Shown: positions 18,005 through 26,042, counted from the first letter of the stretch. The stretch is 64,000 nt of DNA from Pseudomonas sp. ADAK18 (GCF_012935695.1 NZ_CP052859.1:2087001-2151000); one strand, 5' to 3'. The notes: a model not told the origin generated them from the sequence alone. Numbers and translations are program-made.

Positions 18005-18184
18005 ATGGATACGAACAAGCTGCTCAAAATTCTGATTGCCACCAACTTGCTCACGCTGATTTTGGCGGGAGTGTCTGCGTACTACGCCATGGATGCCCGG
18101 GACATTGCCGATGACGCCTACTCGGCAGCGGAGTCCGCCAGTAGTCACGCGAGCAATGTTGAGGACATCCTCAACAGCCGGTGA
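18005..18184 (+). CDS. 59-residue membrane small protein
   Basis: ATG 18005 with AAAGGAGC upstream. MDTNKLLKILIATNLLTLIL then AGVSAYYAMDARDIADDAYS: one N-terminal transmembrane helix followed by an Ala/Ser/Asp-rich helix. Shares its upstream 19-bp element with the next gene. Function unknown; small membrane proteins in cargo regions can be toxins or immunity factors, but nothing here proves that. Confidence 0.6.
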   Translation: MDTNKLLKILIATNLLTLILAGVSAYYAMDARDIADDAYSAAESASSHASNVEDILNSR

Positions 18185-18204
18185 CTTGTTCAGGTGTTGG
18201 TGTT

Positions 18205-18223
18205 TTCGTTGATATGGGGTATT
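18205..18223. repeat. 19-bp direct repeat, copy 2
   Basis: Exact copy of 17962-17980, 39 bp upstream of the ATG at 18263. Confidence 0.55.
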
Positions 18224-18262
18224 ACGGGTGACCGGCATGGAGCTGGATCAAGGAGATGGCAG

Positions 18263-18796
18263 ATGAAGGTTCGGGTTGAGACAGAAGATCTGGTCGCCTA
18301 CCTAAAAGGCCTGGCCGCTGCATCGATGCTTGTTGTGAGCATGTCAGGACCCGTCTTTGAAATTGGTAGCACAGTGAAATCTACCTATGACTTGGCCCAT
18401 GTTGCAGAAACTCATCAGGAGTTCTTTGGCAAGGGACCCTATTGGATAGAAAGCAAAGCTGGCATGGAGTGGAAGGAGACCCAGTTGCCCGACCCAGTCT
18501 TTGCAAACTACGCAATGGCCTTTGCCGTCCATGCAAAGCTTGCTCGATCTAGTCGCATAATCGGAGGTTACGAAGGCTTGCTGGTGTCCCTCGCGGATTT
18601 TGAGGTTATTCATAAATCTGACCCCAAAACGAATGGAGGGGTAGGAACGCTGCTGATAAAGCAGCCACTGGAAACAGCTGACCTTCAGAAACTCCGAGAC
18701 ATTCTTCTGGCTCAATCAGTGCTATTTACAATTAACGACGGTAGTGGTTACTTCAATCCCATGAACACCTTTATGGGGAACGGATTGCATTCGTAG
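18263..18796 (+). CDS. Hypothetical protein (177 residues)
   Basis: Starts at ATG 18263 behind AAGGAGATG. An N-terminal hydrophobic segment (AYLKGLAAASMLVVSMSGPV) may be a membrane anchor or signal. The remainder (EFFGKGPYWIESKAGMEWKE, YAMAFAVHAKLARSSRIIGG) matches nothing I recognise. Its 3' end overlaps the convergent gene at 18771-19115 by 26 bp. Confidence 0.6.
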   Translation: MKVRVETEDLVAYLKGLAAASMLVVSMSGPVFEIGSTVKSTYDLAHVAETHQEFFGKGPYWIESKAGMEWKETQLPDPVFANYAMAFAVHAKLARSSRIIGGYEGLLVSLADFEVIHKSDPKTNGGVGTLLIKQPLETADLQKLRDILLAQSVLFTINDGSGYFNPMNTFMGNGLHS

Positions 18797-19115
18797 GCTC
18801 GATGATCTCGTCGCCGGGGTCTTTCTGGATGGCGAGAAGGCTTTTGTTTTGGAATTCCCGCGCCACGTTTTGAGATATCTCGATTTCGTGGCGCGGCGGA
18901 TTCAGTAGAGGCTGGCACTTCGCAGCGCCCATCGCGTGCAAGTGATGAATCATCAGCGTCATTGCCTCGCCCTGCTCAGTAATGCCTGACCACTCCATCA
19001 GGTCGGCCAGCGCCTGCCGCGTTCCGGGGCGGACACGGAGTCTCAATTCCTCTTCGGCTGCCGCCACACGCTTCCTGGCAGTTTTGGCCGACCGTTCCTG
19101 TACTGACTTGGCCAT
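18771..19115 (-). CDS. Prophage hypothetical protein, possible ribbon-helix-helix type
   Basis: 114 residues, basic N-terminus (MAKSVQERSAKTARKRVAAA), then ELRLRVRPGTRQALADLMEW and EQGEAMTLMIHHLHAMG, a strand-helix-helix pattern resembling small phage DNA-binding proteins. Ends convergently against the preceding plus-strand gene. Confidence 0.6.
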   Translation of the reverse strand: MAKSVQERSAKTARKRVAAAEEELRLRVRPGTRQALADLMEWSGITEQGEAMTLMIHHLHAMGAAKCQPLLNPPRHEIEISQNVAREFQNKSLLAIQKDPGDEIIEPTNAIRSP

Positions 19116-19184
19116 GGCCTACCTCTTCTATTCCGCTGGCCGGCAGTGCGAGCCAGGTTTGACGTTTACGTTGCTGAGTGCGGG

Positions 19185-19517
19185 CTATGCGGCGCATGAA
19201 GTGCTGCCTTGGCGCGCTTTCGGGTAGTCGATGTCGTGGTTGGCGATGATCCGCTCAAAGGCTTTGTTGCCTATTGCCAGTTTTCCGCAAGCCTGCCGTC
19301 GGGTTATGCCCAGTTCCAGGAAGGCACGGATCCGTTCGGCGTACTTCGCGTCTCGGGCCTCGATTTGTTCCTGCCGGTGCCTATCGCTTGCACCGCCCCG
19401 GGCTGGTTTCTTGAAGGTAATCTCGTTCAGCTTGGCGTGCTTGTAGACGTTCCTCCGGCTGATGCCGAGGGCTGCGGCCGCTTCTGACTGGGTGTGGGTG
19501 CCGCTTAACTGGCGCAT
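19185..19517 (-). CDS. Helix-turn-helix phage protein
   Basis: 110 residues from ATG 19517. Two HTH-like segments: TQSEAAAALGISRRNVYKHA near residues 9-28 and LGITRRQACGKLAIGNKAFE in the C-terminal half, with a charged linker (DRHRQEQIEARDAKYAERIR). Looks like a phage regulator or a small-terminase-like DNA binder; which one cannot be decided. Its 5' part is overlapped in another frame by the truncated small-family gene at 19381-19757. Confidence 0.65.
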   Translation of the reverse strand: MRQLSGTHTQSEAAAALGISRRNVYKHAKLNEITFKKPARGGASDRHRQEQIEARDAKYAERIRAFLELGITRRQACGKLAIGNKAFERIIANHDIDYPKARQGSTSCAA

Positions 19518-19757
19518 ATGCTCTATCAGCTTTAGGCGGGCCTGCTCTCTGACATCGAGGGCAGCCTAGCCACTCCCTGCTTGATATGCCCACGTTCTCG
19601 CCAATGGTGTGCAAGGCGCCGCGTACGTTATCTCCGGCCACGTCATGGCCCAGGCTCTCGACGAGTAGGGTCAGGTCCATCATTGCGGCTTCCAGGGCGA
19701 GTTGGTTTTCGTAGATACGTTCGAGGGTGTCGGGGAGGGAGTATCCAGGGGAGGGCA
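19381..19757 (-). pseudogene. Truncated member of the ~70-residue small protein family (copy 1)
   Basis: From ATG 19757 the first 60 residues (MPSPGYSLPDTLERIYENQL, ALEAAMMDLTLLVESLGHDV, NVRGALHTIGENVG) match the family members at 25657, 43143 and 43531. After GENVG the family C-terminus is replaced: the frame reads on out of register into the downstream HTH gene, giving about 60 unrelated residues. This suggests a deletion that fused the two genes. Confidence 0.65.
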
Positions 19758-19801
19758 TGGCTCCGGCTCCATTCGATGGCATGGAGAGCGTAGCAGCAGG
19801 C

Positions 19802-19828
19802 AAAAAAAATGGCCCGTAATGGGCCTAA
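19802..19828 (-). terminator. Terminator, minus strand
   Basis: Read on the minus strand: GGCCCATTACGGGCC followed by ATTTTTTTT. A second GC hairpin (GCCCGGC/GCCGGGC) lies at 19910-19928, just after the stop of the gene ending at 19950. Confidence 0.75.
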
Positions 19829-19949
19829 AGGGAATTCTGCAAAGGAGTAGGGGCAATTTGCGCCCTATCCTGTGAACGGCGGGTGAAAAGGATGTCGTAG
19901 AAACAAGAGGCCCGGCGCTGGGCCGGGCTCTGGCAGCTAAGCTGTATGC

Positions 19950-20315
19950 TTATGCGTGTATGAATTTTGCTGCAGTGAAAGCAATAACGGCCAAGGCGAT
20001 CGCTGTACTGATAAACCACTTTGTTTGGGAGGTAAAGCCTTCCGCGATAGCCGTTTTTAGATCCGCGATATCAGTTTTTGAAGCGGTCGTCTTTTCGAGA
20101 GACTCGAGCTTTGTTTCCACGCGTACGAGCTTCTCCCGTATTTCTTGGGATACTTTCTCAAGTGCAGCTACGCGCTGTTCCAATGCACTTCCTCCTCCGT
20201 TGCCACCAGAATTGTCTCCGCCGCCGCCTCCCTTTCGATCGTCTCCGTGCGGGGCGGCTCTGCGGAACTCCTCACGAAGATAGCTCACACTACTCTTTAA
20301 GTCATTCTCCTTCAT
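19950..20315 (-). CDS. Prophage membrane-anchored coiled-coil protein
   Basis: 121 residues from ATG 20315, which overlaps the upstream gene end by 14 bp. Charged N-terminus, Gly-rich linker (about 28-42), coiled coil (ALEQRVAALEKVSQEIREKL, VRVETKLESLEKT) and one C-terminal transmembrane helix (FISTAIALAVIAFTAAKF). The arrangement resembles tail-anchored proteins common in Pseudomonas prophages; role unknown. Confidence 0.72.
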   Translation of the reverse strand: MKENDLKSSVSYLREEFRRAAPHGDDRKGGGGGDNSGGNGGGSALEQRVAALEKVSQEIREKLVRVETKLESLEKTTASKTDIADLKTAIAEGFTSQTKWFISTAIALAVIAFTAAKFIHA

Positions 20316-20565
20316 GACCTGTCTCCTCGCCAATTAGGGAGCCTAGTTTTTCAGCCGCCTGGTCCATGAATCCGATAAATTCGTTTAATTTTTCCCAGGA
20401 AACTCCAGCTGCCTCTTTGACGACGGGGTCATTGCTTTCCATCAACACACCTGAAAGGCTAATCAGCCCTGAACCTAGTCTGGCAATGGCGCTGTGGTAT
20501 GACGCCATTACGGTCAATAGCTCCTTTGCAGTTACAGGCTTGTTCTCTTTCTCGTTTAAATCCAT
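20302..20565 (-). CDS. Prophage hypothetical protein
   Basis: 87-residue mostly helical protein (MDLNEKENKPVTAKELLTVM; SWEKLNEFIGFMDQAAEKLG) translated just ahead of, and overlapping, the tail-anchored coiled-coil gene. No recognised domain. Confidence 0.65.
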   Translation of the reverse strand: MDLNEKENKPVTAKELLTVMASYHSAIARLGSGLISLSGVLMESNDPVVKEAAGVSWEKLNEFIGFMDQAAEKLGSLIGEETGHEGE

Positions 20566-20726
20566 AAAAAGTATCCTGCCTTGGTCTTCGAGGCGCCATT
20601 TCGAAACAACTCTCTATCCAAAGTCATCCCTCGGATTTCGCCGTTGTTCCGGCGAATTCTGCAAAGCAACTGGGCTCTTGTGTCGAGCGCGGCCGTCACA
20701 GCATCCCGCTGCGCCAAACCACGCGC

Positions 20727-20954
20727 CTACTCGGGTTTGCTTCGTGTTATTCGTCCGACCTTGATCTCATCCGCATAACCCACCAGCCTGTCAGCTTCCT
20801 CATAGAGCGTACCCACCAGCCCCATCAATGCTATGGCATCGGCATCGCTGAGCTTTTCCGCGAACTTGACCAGATCGACACAGGACCGCTCAACGTTGGA
20901 TGCGATAGCTTTAAGATCGCGACGCAGTTGCTGGTTGGGCTTGGTGAGGGGCAT
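20727..20954 (-). CDS. Prophage hypothetical protein
   Basis: 75-residue helical protein (MPLTKPNQQLRRDLKAIASN; SDADAIALMGLVGTLYEEAD). It begins eight bases after the repressor gene ends and so is probably expressed with it from the lysogenic promoter. Confidence 0.65.
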   Translation of the reverse strand: MPLTKPNQQLRRDLKAIASNVERSCVDLVKFAEKLSDADAIALMGLVGTLYEEADRLVGYADEIKVGRITRSKPE

Positions 20955-20962
20955 AAAGGCTC

Positions 20963-21721
20963 CTACAGATCTCCACCGCGCCAGATCACTCGGCCAAGTA
21001 TACGGTGCTCGTAGATCTCGCCGTCCGGCAAGCCTTCATCGCCGTACATGATCTTGTTCGGGTTATCGCTTCGGATGATCCAACCACCCAGTTCGGACTT
21101 CATCAGGCGCTTAACGATGGCGCCGTCAAGGTTCCCCATGACGAAGATTTGGCCATCCACCGGCTCAACTTTAGATTTATCGACCAGCAGAACGTCGTGA
21201 TCACTGATCGTTGGCCACATGCTGTCACCGTGGGCATAGATCACATCGAGGTTTTTGGGTGAAACGCCCTTGGCGCGCAGCCAATCCCGCTTGAATGCCA
21301 GAACGTTACGTAGAACAACGTGGGTATTGTCGTAGCCGTGTCCGGCTGCTGCTTTAGCGTCATATTGATTGATGAACGCGAATTTTTCCCAGTCTGTTGA
21401 TTCTTCTGTTCCTGGACGGAGGGGCACGATATCAGGTGTAAAAGCTGGGCTTGCTTGATAGTTAGAAAGGGGGCCTGCAGCTTTAGGGATGCTCCCGTAC
21501 TGAAGCCACTCAGTTCTCACTTTGAGTTTGGATGCGAGAGTTTGCATGTTAGCGCGCCCAGGCATTGACTCTCCGTTGAGCCATTTGCTGACAGCTTTTT
21601 CTGTAACTCCGGCAATTTTGGCGAGCTGCTTTCCTCCTCCCCACGCAGGAATGCCATTGTCCTCCATGGCTTCTTTAAGCCTGGAGATGAAAGCACTGCG
21701 AATATCTTCTGTCTGTACCAT
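20963..21721 (-). CDS. CI-like phage repressor with S24 autoprotease domain
   Basis: 252 residues from ATG 21721 (MVQTEDIRSAFISRLKEAME); a start at 21766 is also open but would place an operator repeat inside the gene. The HTH is GGKQLAKIAGVTEKAVSKWL. The C-terminal LexA/S24 domain has the catalytic Ser in AHGDSMWPTISDHDVLLVDK and Lys in GAIVKRLMK; KAAAGHG before it provides a likely Ala-Gly self-cleavage site. It maintains the quiescent state and would be inactivated during SOS. Confidence 0.9.
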   Translation of the reverse strand: MVQTEDIRSAFISRLKEAMEDNGIPAWGGGKQLAKIAGVTEKAVSKWLNGESMPGRANMQTLASKLKVRTEWLQYGSIPKAAGPLSNYQASPAFTPDIVPLRPGTEESTDWEKFAFINQYDAKAAAGHGYDNTHVVLRNVLAFKRDWLRAKGVSPKNLDVIYAHGDSMWPTISDHDVLLVDKSKVEPVDGQIFVMGNLDGAIVKRLMKSELGGWIIRSDNPNKIMYGDEGLPDGEIYEHRILGRVIWRGGDL

Positions 21722-21745
21722 GAGTTCAATATCGCACGTGCTTGC

Positions 21746-21784
21746 ATGTACTTTCAGTTCCGACATATTATGTACTTACAGTTC
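21746..21784. promoter_or_regulatory. Candidate CI/Cro operator: 15-bp direct repeats
   Basis: atgtactttcagttc (21746-21760) and atgtacttacagttc (21770-21784) differ at one base and are 24 bp apart, in the region between the divergent repressor and Cro-like genes. Confidence 0.6.
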
Positions 21785-21808
21785 ATTTATCTGGTCGGAA
21801 GGCATTCG

Positions 21809-22048
21809 ATGAGCGCACTCAAGAAATCAATCACCAAAGTGGGAGGGGTTGCTAAGGCCTCGATCATCTGCAACGTGAGCCGACGTGCCATTTACAAATG
21901 GCTCGCAGCTGAATCCTTGCCTCGTACTGAGTACTCGGGAGAGACCCGCTATGCCCATTTATTAGCGGATGCGTCGTTTGGGCAGTTCACAGCTGAATGG
22001 CTGCTCTCAGAAGCGATGCCTGGACAAACCATGAAACTTGCCGGCTAG
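21809..22048 (+). CDS. Cro/YdaS-like phage regulator
   Basis: 79 residues from ATG 21809 (MSALKKSITKVGGVAKASII). CNVSRRAIYKWLAAESLPRT is the HTH recognition segment typical of Cro/YdaS-type antirepressors. It is transcribed opposite to the CI-like gene across the direct-repeat operator, the classical lysis-lysogeny arrangement. Confidence 0.85.
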   Translation: MSALKKSITKVGGVAKASIICNVSRRAIYKWLAAESLPRTEYSGETRYAHLLADASFGQFTAEWLLSEAMPGQTMKLAG

Positions 22049-22088
22049 CGAACATTTGTGTCTGCCGGTCCATTGGTCTGTTTAAGCC

Positions 22089-22337
22089 ATGGCGTATGGA
22101 TTGATCGGATTGAAGCAGCAAATGCAAGGAGAGGCCATGCAAGGCCTTTCCCAGCTCTCTCAGCAGCAACAACAGGCCAAACAGGCAGAGGACCAAATGA
22201 ATCAGCAGGCCAAGGCCAATACCAAACAGGGCCAGGTTGGCATGGCTACCACCGGCGCTATGGTCGGGTCGTATTTCGGTCCAATCGGTACGGCAATTGG
22301 TGCAGGGGTTGGCTTCATCGCAGGGTCGTTTATGTAG
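22089..22337 (+). CDS. Small phage virion-type protein with glycine zipper
   Basis: 82 residues: Gln-rich helix (LKQQMQGEAMQGLSQLSQQQ) then a Gly-zipper membrane-inserting end (GAMVGSYFGPIGTAIGAGVG). Such proteins occur beside internal virion / DNA ejection proteins of podovirus-like Pseudomonas phages. Probably a survivor of a deleted structural module. Confidence 0.6.
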   Translation: MAYGLIGLKQQMQGEAMQGLSQLSQQQQQAKQAEDQMNQQAKANTKQGQVGMATTGAMVGSYFGPIGTAIGAGVGFIAGSFM

Positions 22338-22362
22338 CGCCTCTAGGGTCAGCAACTCACGG

Positions 22363-22986
22363 ATGAAGTTGGTGCTCGATAAGGGAGATGTTACCCCTGA
22401 AGTCGCTGAGGGCTTACTTTTCAGTCGCAAACCAAGCGAGGTCCGGAGTCTGTTTCAGAGCCTGGATACAGAGGGAAGGCAAGCTGCCCGTGCGACGATC
22501 ATTCAAAAGCTTCTCAGAGATTCACAAGGCGTAGATGGGCTGTCTCCGGATCGATTCCTGAATAATCTGAGCAAGATGCCGGCTCAGACAAACGTCTTTT
22601 TCAGGGATGCCGATCGCCGGCAACTTGAAGGGTTGCGCCAGGTTTTAGACGCCACCCGGCGTGCCGGACAAGCTGGCGTCATGACAAACACCGGCCAGCA
22701 GAACTACAGCATCGGCGGGTTTGCAGCTGCTTCCGCCGCAGGTCTTAAAGCAATCCCTATCGCTGGAGCTATTGGTGGGTTTGCCCGTCTTTACGAGAGC
22801 GCACCGGTGCGGAATGCCCTGATTCGCCTTGCTGAGAACCCTAATACTGGTGCCTCTGCCGCGTCGGCGCGAGCGTTGGCAGCGAGGTTTTCACCTTATA
22901 TCCAGGTATTGCAGTCCAGTGGAGGCGACGACGATCACGCTGAGGTCACTGCTCCAGTAAACACGGCAGTGGGACCACGTGGTTAG
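22363..22986 (+). pseudogene. C-terminal fragment of a phage internal/DNA-transfer protein
   Basis: 207 residues from the ATG at 22363 (MKLVLDKGDVTPEVAEGLLF). The sequence looks like the end of a longer structural protein, with an Ala/Gly hydrophobic segment (IGGFAAASAAGLKAIPIAGA) and a disordered tail. The frame upstream overlaps the previous gene out of register, consistent with a large deletion. Family assignment is tentative. Confidence 0.5.
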
Positions 22987-23091
22987 GTGATGGTAAGGAG
23001 CCCCGGCTCTCATGAGGGGTCGTGCACGAGGTCTCACGAGGTGGCCGAATGATGGTAGATTCTAACGATATGGGTTATCAGCGGAATCGAC

Positions 23092-23463
23092 ATGAGTGAA
23101 GCGGCGAATCAAACCGACAAACTTCATCTGCTCAAGCAGAAGGTGGATGCTTTTTCCAAGGCGAGAGATTGGGAGAAATTTCATACTCCTAAGAATCTAT
23201 CCATGGCTTTGACAGTTGAGGCATCGGAGCTGATGGAGATTTTCCAATGGCTTGATCCTCAGGAAGCCTTCACGGATCTAAGCGCCAAGAAAAAGACGGC
23301 TGTTGAGCATGAGGTAGCCGATATCTTCATCTACCTGCTGCGTTTTTGCTCCGTAACAGGGATCGACCTGATCGGTGCTGCTGAGGAAAAGCTGAAGCAC
23401 AACGCTGAGAAATACCCAGCTGAGCTGGTCAAAGGACAATCCAAGAAGTACACGGAGTACTGA
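23092..23463 (+). CDS. MazG-like nucleotide pyrophosphohydrolase
   Basis: 123 residues. LTVEASELMEIFQWLD and HEVADIFIYLLRFC supply the ExxE and ExxD metal-binding pairs of all-alpha NTP pyrophosphatases (MazG / dCTPase / RS21-C6 type). It removes pyrophosphate from a nucleoside triphosphate in the cytoplasm; which nucleotide is unknown. The stop codon shares bases with the ATG of the next gene (TGATG at 23461-23465), so it is translationally coupled to an HNH nuclease, suggesting a joint role such as dealing with modified phage nucleotides (inference). Confidence 0.88.
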   Translation: MSEAANQTDKLHLLKQKVDAFSKARDWEKFHTPKNLSMALTVEASELMEIFQWLDPQEAFTDLSAKKKTAVEHEVADIFIYLLRFCSVTGIDLIGAAEEKLKHNAEKYPAELVKGQSKKYTEY

Positions 23464-24491
23464 TGAATCAGCTGTTTATTTTTACCGCTGGGAAGGCTAT
23501 TGCTCGAGCTCATATCAGCGACTCGATCTCAAGCCCCGTCTCGTTTTTAAAGCTGGACGCTGCCCTTCCTCCAGATGAAGCCTCGTACGTAAAGTCTCTG
23601 CTACCTGAAGGTAATGGATTCTTTGCGTGGGGCGCTGTTCCTGGCGAGAAGAACATACCGACGTGGGAGGAAATGAGCGAAGGGGACATAGTCCTCACTG
23701 CCTATGACAACCACTACCAGTACGTTTCGTCTGTATTGTTCAAGCTGCATAACCGGGCTCTTGCAGAAAGTATCTGGGGACTGGACGCAGAAGGGAAAAC
23801 TTGGGAGTACATGTACATCCTGAGTGAGCCTAAGCCCGTCCGCATGCATGTGGCATCCGAGCCCGCAATCAATTACCTGTACAACGGTTATCGAGGGTTC
23901 ACTCAGATTAAACGTGATCGCCTCGGTCGGATTGATGATGACTACGGAGACCTCAACAGCTTTGTCGCAACGGTATTTGGGGTGAGCATACCGCGGCCGA
24001 TAGTCCCTGTTGAGATACTGGTCGCTGAGCAAGAGGCGGAATCAGAGGGCACCTTTGACCCCGATAGCGTCATCGATGAGCGTAAGAAAGTCTTTGCGGC
24101 GATCGTAAGGCGAAGAGGGCAGCCGAAGTTCAGAAGTGAGCTTCTGGAAGCCTATGAAGGGCGTTGTGCTGTGACAGGCTGCACCGTTGAAGCTGTCCTA
24201 GAAGCGGCTCACATCAAGTCATACGCAGGCGACAAAACGAATCACGTCACAAACGGAATACTGTTGAGGGCAGACATTCACACCCTCTACGACCTGGGTA
24301 AGCTGAAGATTGACGAGAAGGGGGTAATTCACCTTTCTGGGGATCTTAAGGACTCGATATATGGAGTCCACGACGGTGAGAAAATTAGCTTGCCTAAAGG
24401 ATCCAAGAAGGCGCCGAACTCCAAAGCACTGAAGCAAAAATTCAGTGCCGGCACGGCGTCATCGGATAGGCAGGCGGTAGTCACTGCATGA
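23463..24491 (+). CDS. HNH endonuclease with N-terminal PUA/EVE-like domain
   Basis: 342 residues. The N-terminal ~170 residues (FFAWGAVPGEKNIPTWEEMS, EGDIVLTAYDNHYQYVSSVL, and a later LAESIWGLD...TWEYMYIL) have the layout of EVE/PUA-superfamily modified-base readers. The C-terminal HNH_2 domain shows C235 and C239 in RCAVTGC, H250 in AAHIKSY, N264 in NGILL and H273 in RADIHTLYD. This is the architecture of modification-dependent (type IV-like) restriction enzymes. It overlaps the MazG-like gene start-to-stop. The reader domain is less certain than the nuclease. Confidence 0.82.
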   Translation: MNQLFIFTAGKAIARAHISDSISSPVSFLKLDAALPPDEASYVKSLLPEGNGFFAWGAVPGEKNIPTWEEMSEGDIVLTAYDNHYQYVSSVLFKLHNRALAESIWGLDAEGKTWEYMYILSEPKPVRMHVASEPAINYLYNGYRGFTQIKRDRLGRIDDDYGDLNSFVATVFGVSIPRPIVPVEILVAEQEAESEGTFDPDSVIDERKKVFAAIVRRRGQPKFRSELLEAYEGRCAVTGCTVEAVLEAAHIKSYAGDKTNHVTNGILLRADIHTLYDLGKLKIDEKGVIHLSGDLKDSIYGVHDGEKISLPKGSKKAPNSKALKQKFSAGTASSDRQAVVTA

Positions 24492-24611
24492 GGATGCGAG
24501 AGCGTCTGGGCAATTGTGCTGACTTGACTACCCGTTTGTATTCGACCTGACCACAGATTGCATCCGCTCGGGACGGGCTAAACCCTGCCCCTTAACCAAA
24601 CGCTAGGCTCC

Positions 24612-25322
24612 TTGCCTCAGATTCGAAAGTACTCTCCTATGTTAAAGGCACTTCTTGTTCTAATCGGTGTGCTGTGTTTCGCAGTCCTAATAGCGTGGCT
24701 TGGCAAACCAGCATGGCGCGAGGCCATTGAAAGCGCATCTTCTGTTTTCTCTTTGGTCGCGAGCGTTGCAGCTCTCACAGTCTTTGCTCAGTTTTATGTG
24801 ACGTTCACTCAATCCAATGAGGCTATAGCCGAGAAGGATCGCTTAGCTAGAGCATTGCTTGTATCTAGAATTACCGCGCTTTCAGCCGAAATCATCTCGA
24901 ACATTCAGGTTTGCAACCTTTTGCAAGGTGATAAAGATCTTTATCAGTCCGGCACGACGGTTCCCGGTATCAAATTTCAATTTTTTGTAGCGTCTGACCT
25001 GATTCGTTCAGGCGAAATCACACACCACAAACTTCGCGCAGAATTAATGTCGCTGATCATGCAAATGGAAGTACTTAACTCAATAATTGAACGGAGTGCG
25101 TATCAAATGAGCTTTCGCGGAGCGTTTGGTCAAGAGGGCCGGGAGGCCATGAACAAGTCTATGGGGGCATCAATTCACTTGCTGCTATCCAAAGCCTCTC
25201 TGATAAGAGTCCAGCTTGCCGCGACTCAGCCACTCATCGAAGAGTTGCTTCAGGATCCAAACAAGTACGCAGATGAGGAATACCTGCGAAGCAGATTGGT
25301 GCCCGACGGGCTGATTCGTTAA
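24612..25322 (+). CDS. Two-helix membrane hypothetical protein
   Basis: 236 residues from TTG 24612, or 227 from the ATG at 24639. Two N-terminal transmembrane helices (ALLVLIGVLCFAVLIAWLGK; FSLVASVAALTVFAQFYVTF) and a helical cytoplasmic domain. This resembles the generic membrane proteins with a two-helix hairpin seen in bacterial cargo regions. It follows the MazG/HNH pair by 120 bp. Not recognised; an associated effector is possible but unsupported. Confidence 0.6.
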   Translation: MPQIRKYSPMLKALLVLIGVLCFAVLIAWLGKPAWREAIESASSVFSLVASVAALTVFAQFYVTFTQSNEAIAEKDRLARALLVSRITALSAEIISNIQVCNLLQGDKDLYQSGTTVPGIKFQFFVASDLIRSGEITHHKLRAELMSLIMQMEVLNSIIERSAYQMSFRGAFGQEGREAMNKSMGASIHLLLSKASLIRVQLAATQPLIEELLQDPNKYADEEYLRSRLVPDGLIR

Positions 25323-25496
25323 GCCAGAAGCAATTCATGTCTTCGTTCGCTAGCCTAACTGGCTGTTCCACAATAGGCCTACCAGCTTCGCTGGCAGACG
25401 CCTCTTAACGCGTGCGTTAGGGCCGTTCGGGATCGAAGCTGGGTACGCGAACGGCAGCTTCTGGCCGCTCTCTGTCGGTCATGGTTACGAAACGTG

Positions 25497-25590
25497 CTGG
25501 TCAAGCTCGATGCAAATGACTGGTCAAGTGCAATGCAAACGAGTGGTCAGTACCGATGCAATCAGGTGGTCAAGTGGAGTGCAATTTCGC
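25497..25590. repeat. Four tandem ~23-bp repeats, IS21-end-like
   Basis: Units share TGGTCA, a spacer of about five bases, then RATGCAA or a variant: tggtcaagctcgatgcaaat, tggtcaagtgcaatgcaaac, tggtcagtaccgatgcaatc, tggtcaagtggagtgcaatt. Multiple terminal repeats of this sort mark the ends of IS21-family elements, but no istA/istB is present, so this is probably a solo end. No gene is seen in 25323-25656. Confidence 0.6.
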
Positions 25591-25656
25591 AAGCATCAGA
25601 GGACTACACCGGGGCTTTACGCTCTGATCATGATCACACGTAGGTAATCACGATGC

Positions 25657-25866
25657 TTAGTCTGGCGCCATGAGGACAGCCAGGGTCAGCTTGATGAACT
25701 CTTCGTTCCGGTCGAGGGTGTCCAGGGCCCCGCGCACGTTCTCGGCTACTTCAGTGCCACCTTGCTGCTCAACCCAGTTGGTAAGCTCCATGATGGAAGC
25801 CTCGATGGCGAGCAGGTTTTCGTTTAGCTTGGAAAGTAGAGAAGGGAGCAGGTCTGAGTTTGGCAT
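25657..25866 (-). CDS. Small helical protein family, copy 2
   Basis: 69 residues from ATG 25866, with GGAGGAAC upstream. MPNSDLLPSLLSKLNENLLA then IEASIMELTNWVEQQGGTEV and NVRGALDTLDRNEEFIKLTL. Predicted two or three helices, acidic, cytoplasmic. Clear relative of 43143-43352 and 43531-43749 and of the truncated 19381-19757. No function known. Confidence 0.72.
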   Translation of the reverse strand: MPNSDLLPSLLSKLNENLLAIEASIMELTNWVEQQGGTEVAENVRGALDTLDRNEEFIKLTLAVLMAPD

Positions 25867-26042
25867 CGGTGTTCCTCCGTGGAGTAAACAGCGTAGCACT
25901 TGGGCCGAAAGCGCCTCGTCAAAGCTCGCTTTGCGAACAAGCTCTGGTGATCTAGGGGCAGCGCAATGGTCATGGCCGAAATCGGATATGATGGCCTTTT
26001 GTTTCTTCTGGTCCCACGGACTTGGCGATAAGGAATCGCACC

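Noticed and set aside
25497..25590. CRISPR-like array
   Set aside because: Repeats are degenerate with no unique spacers of constant length, and no cas genes are present.
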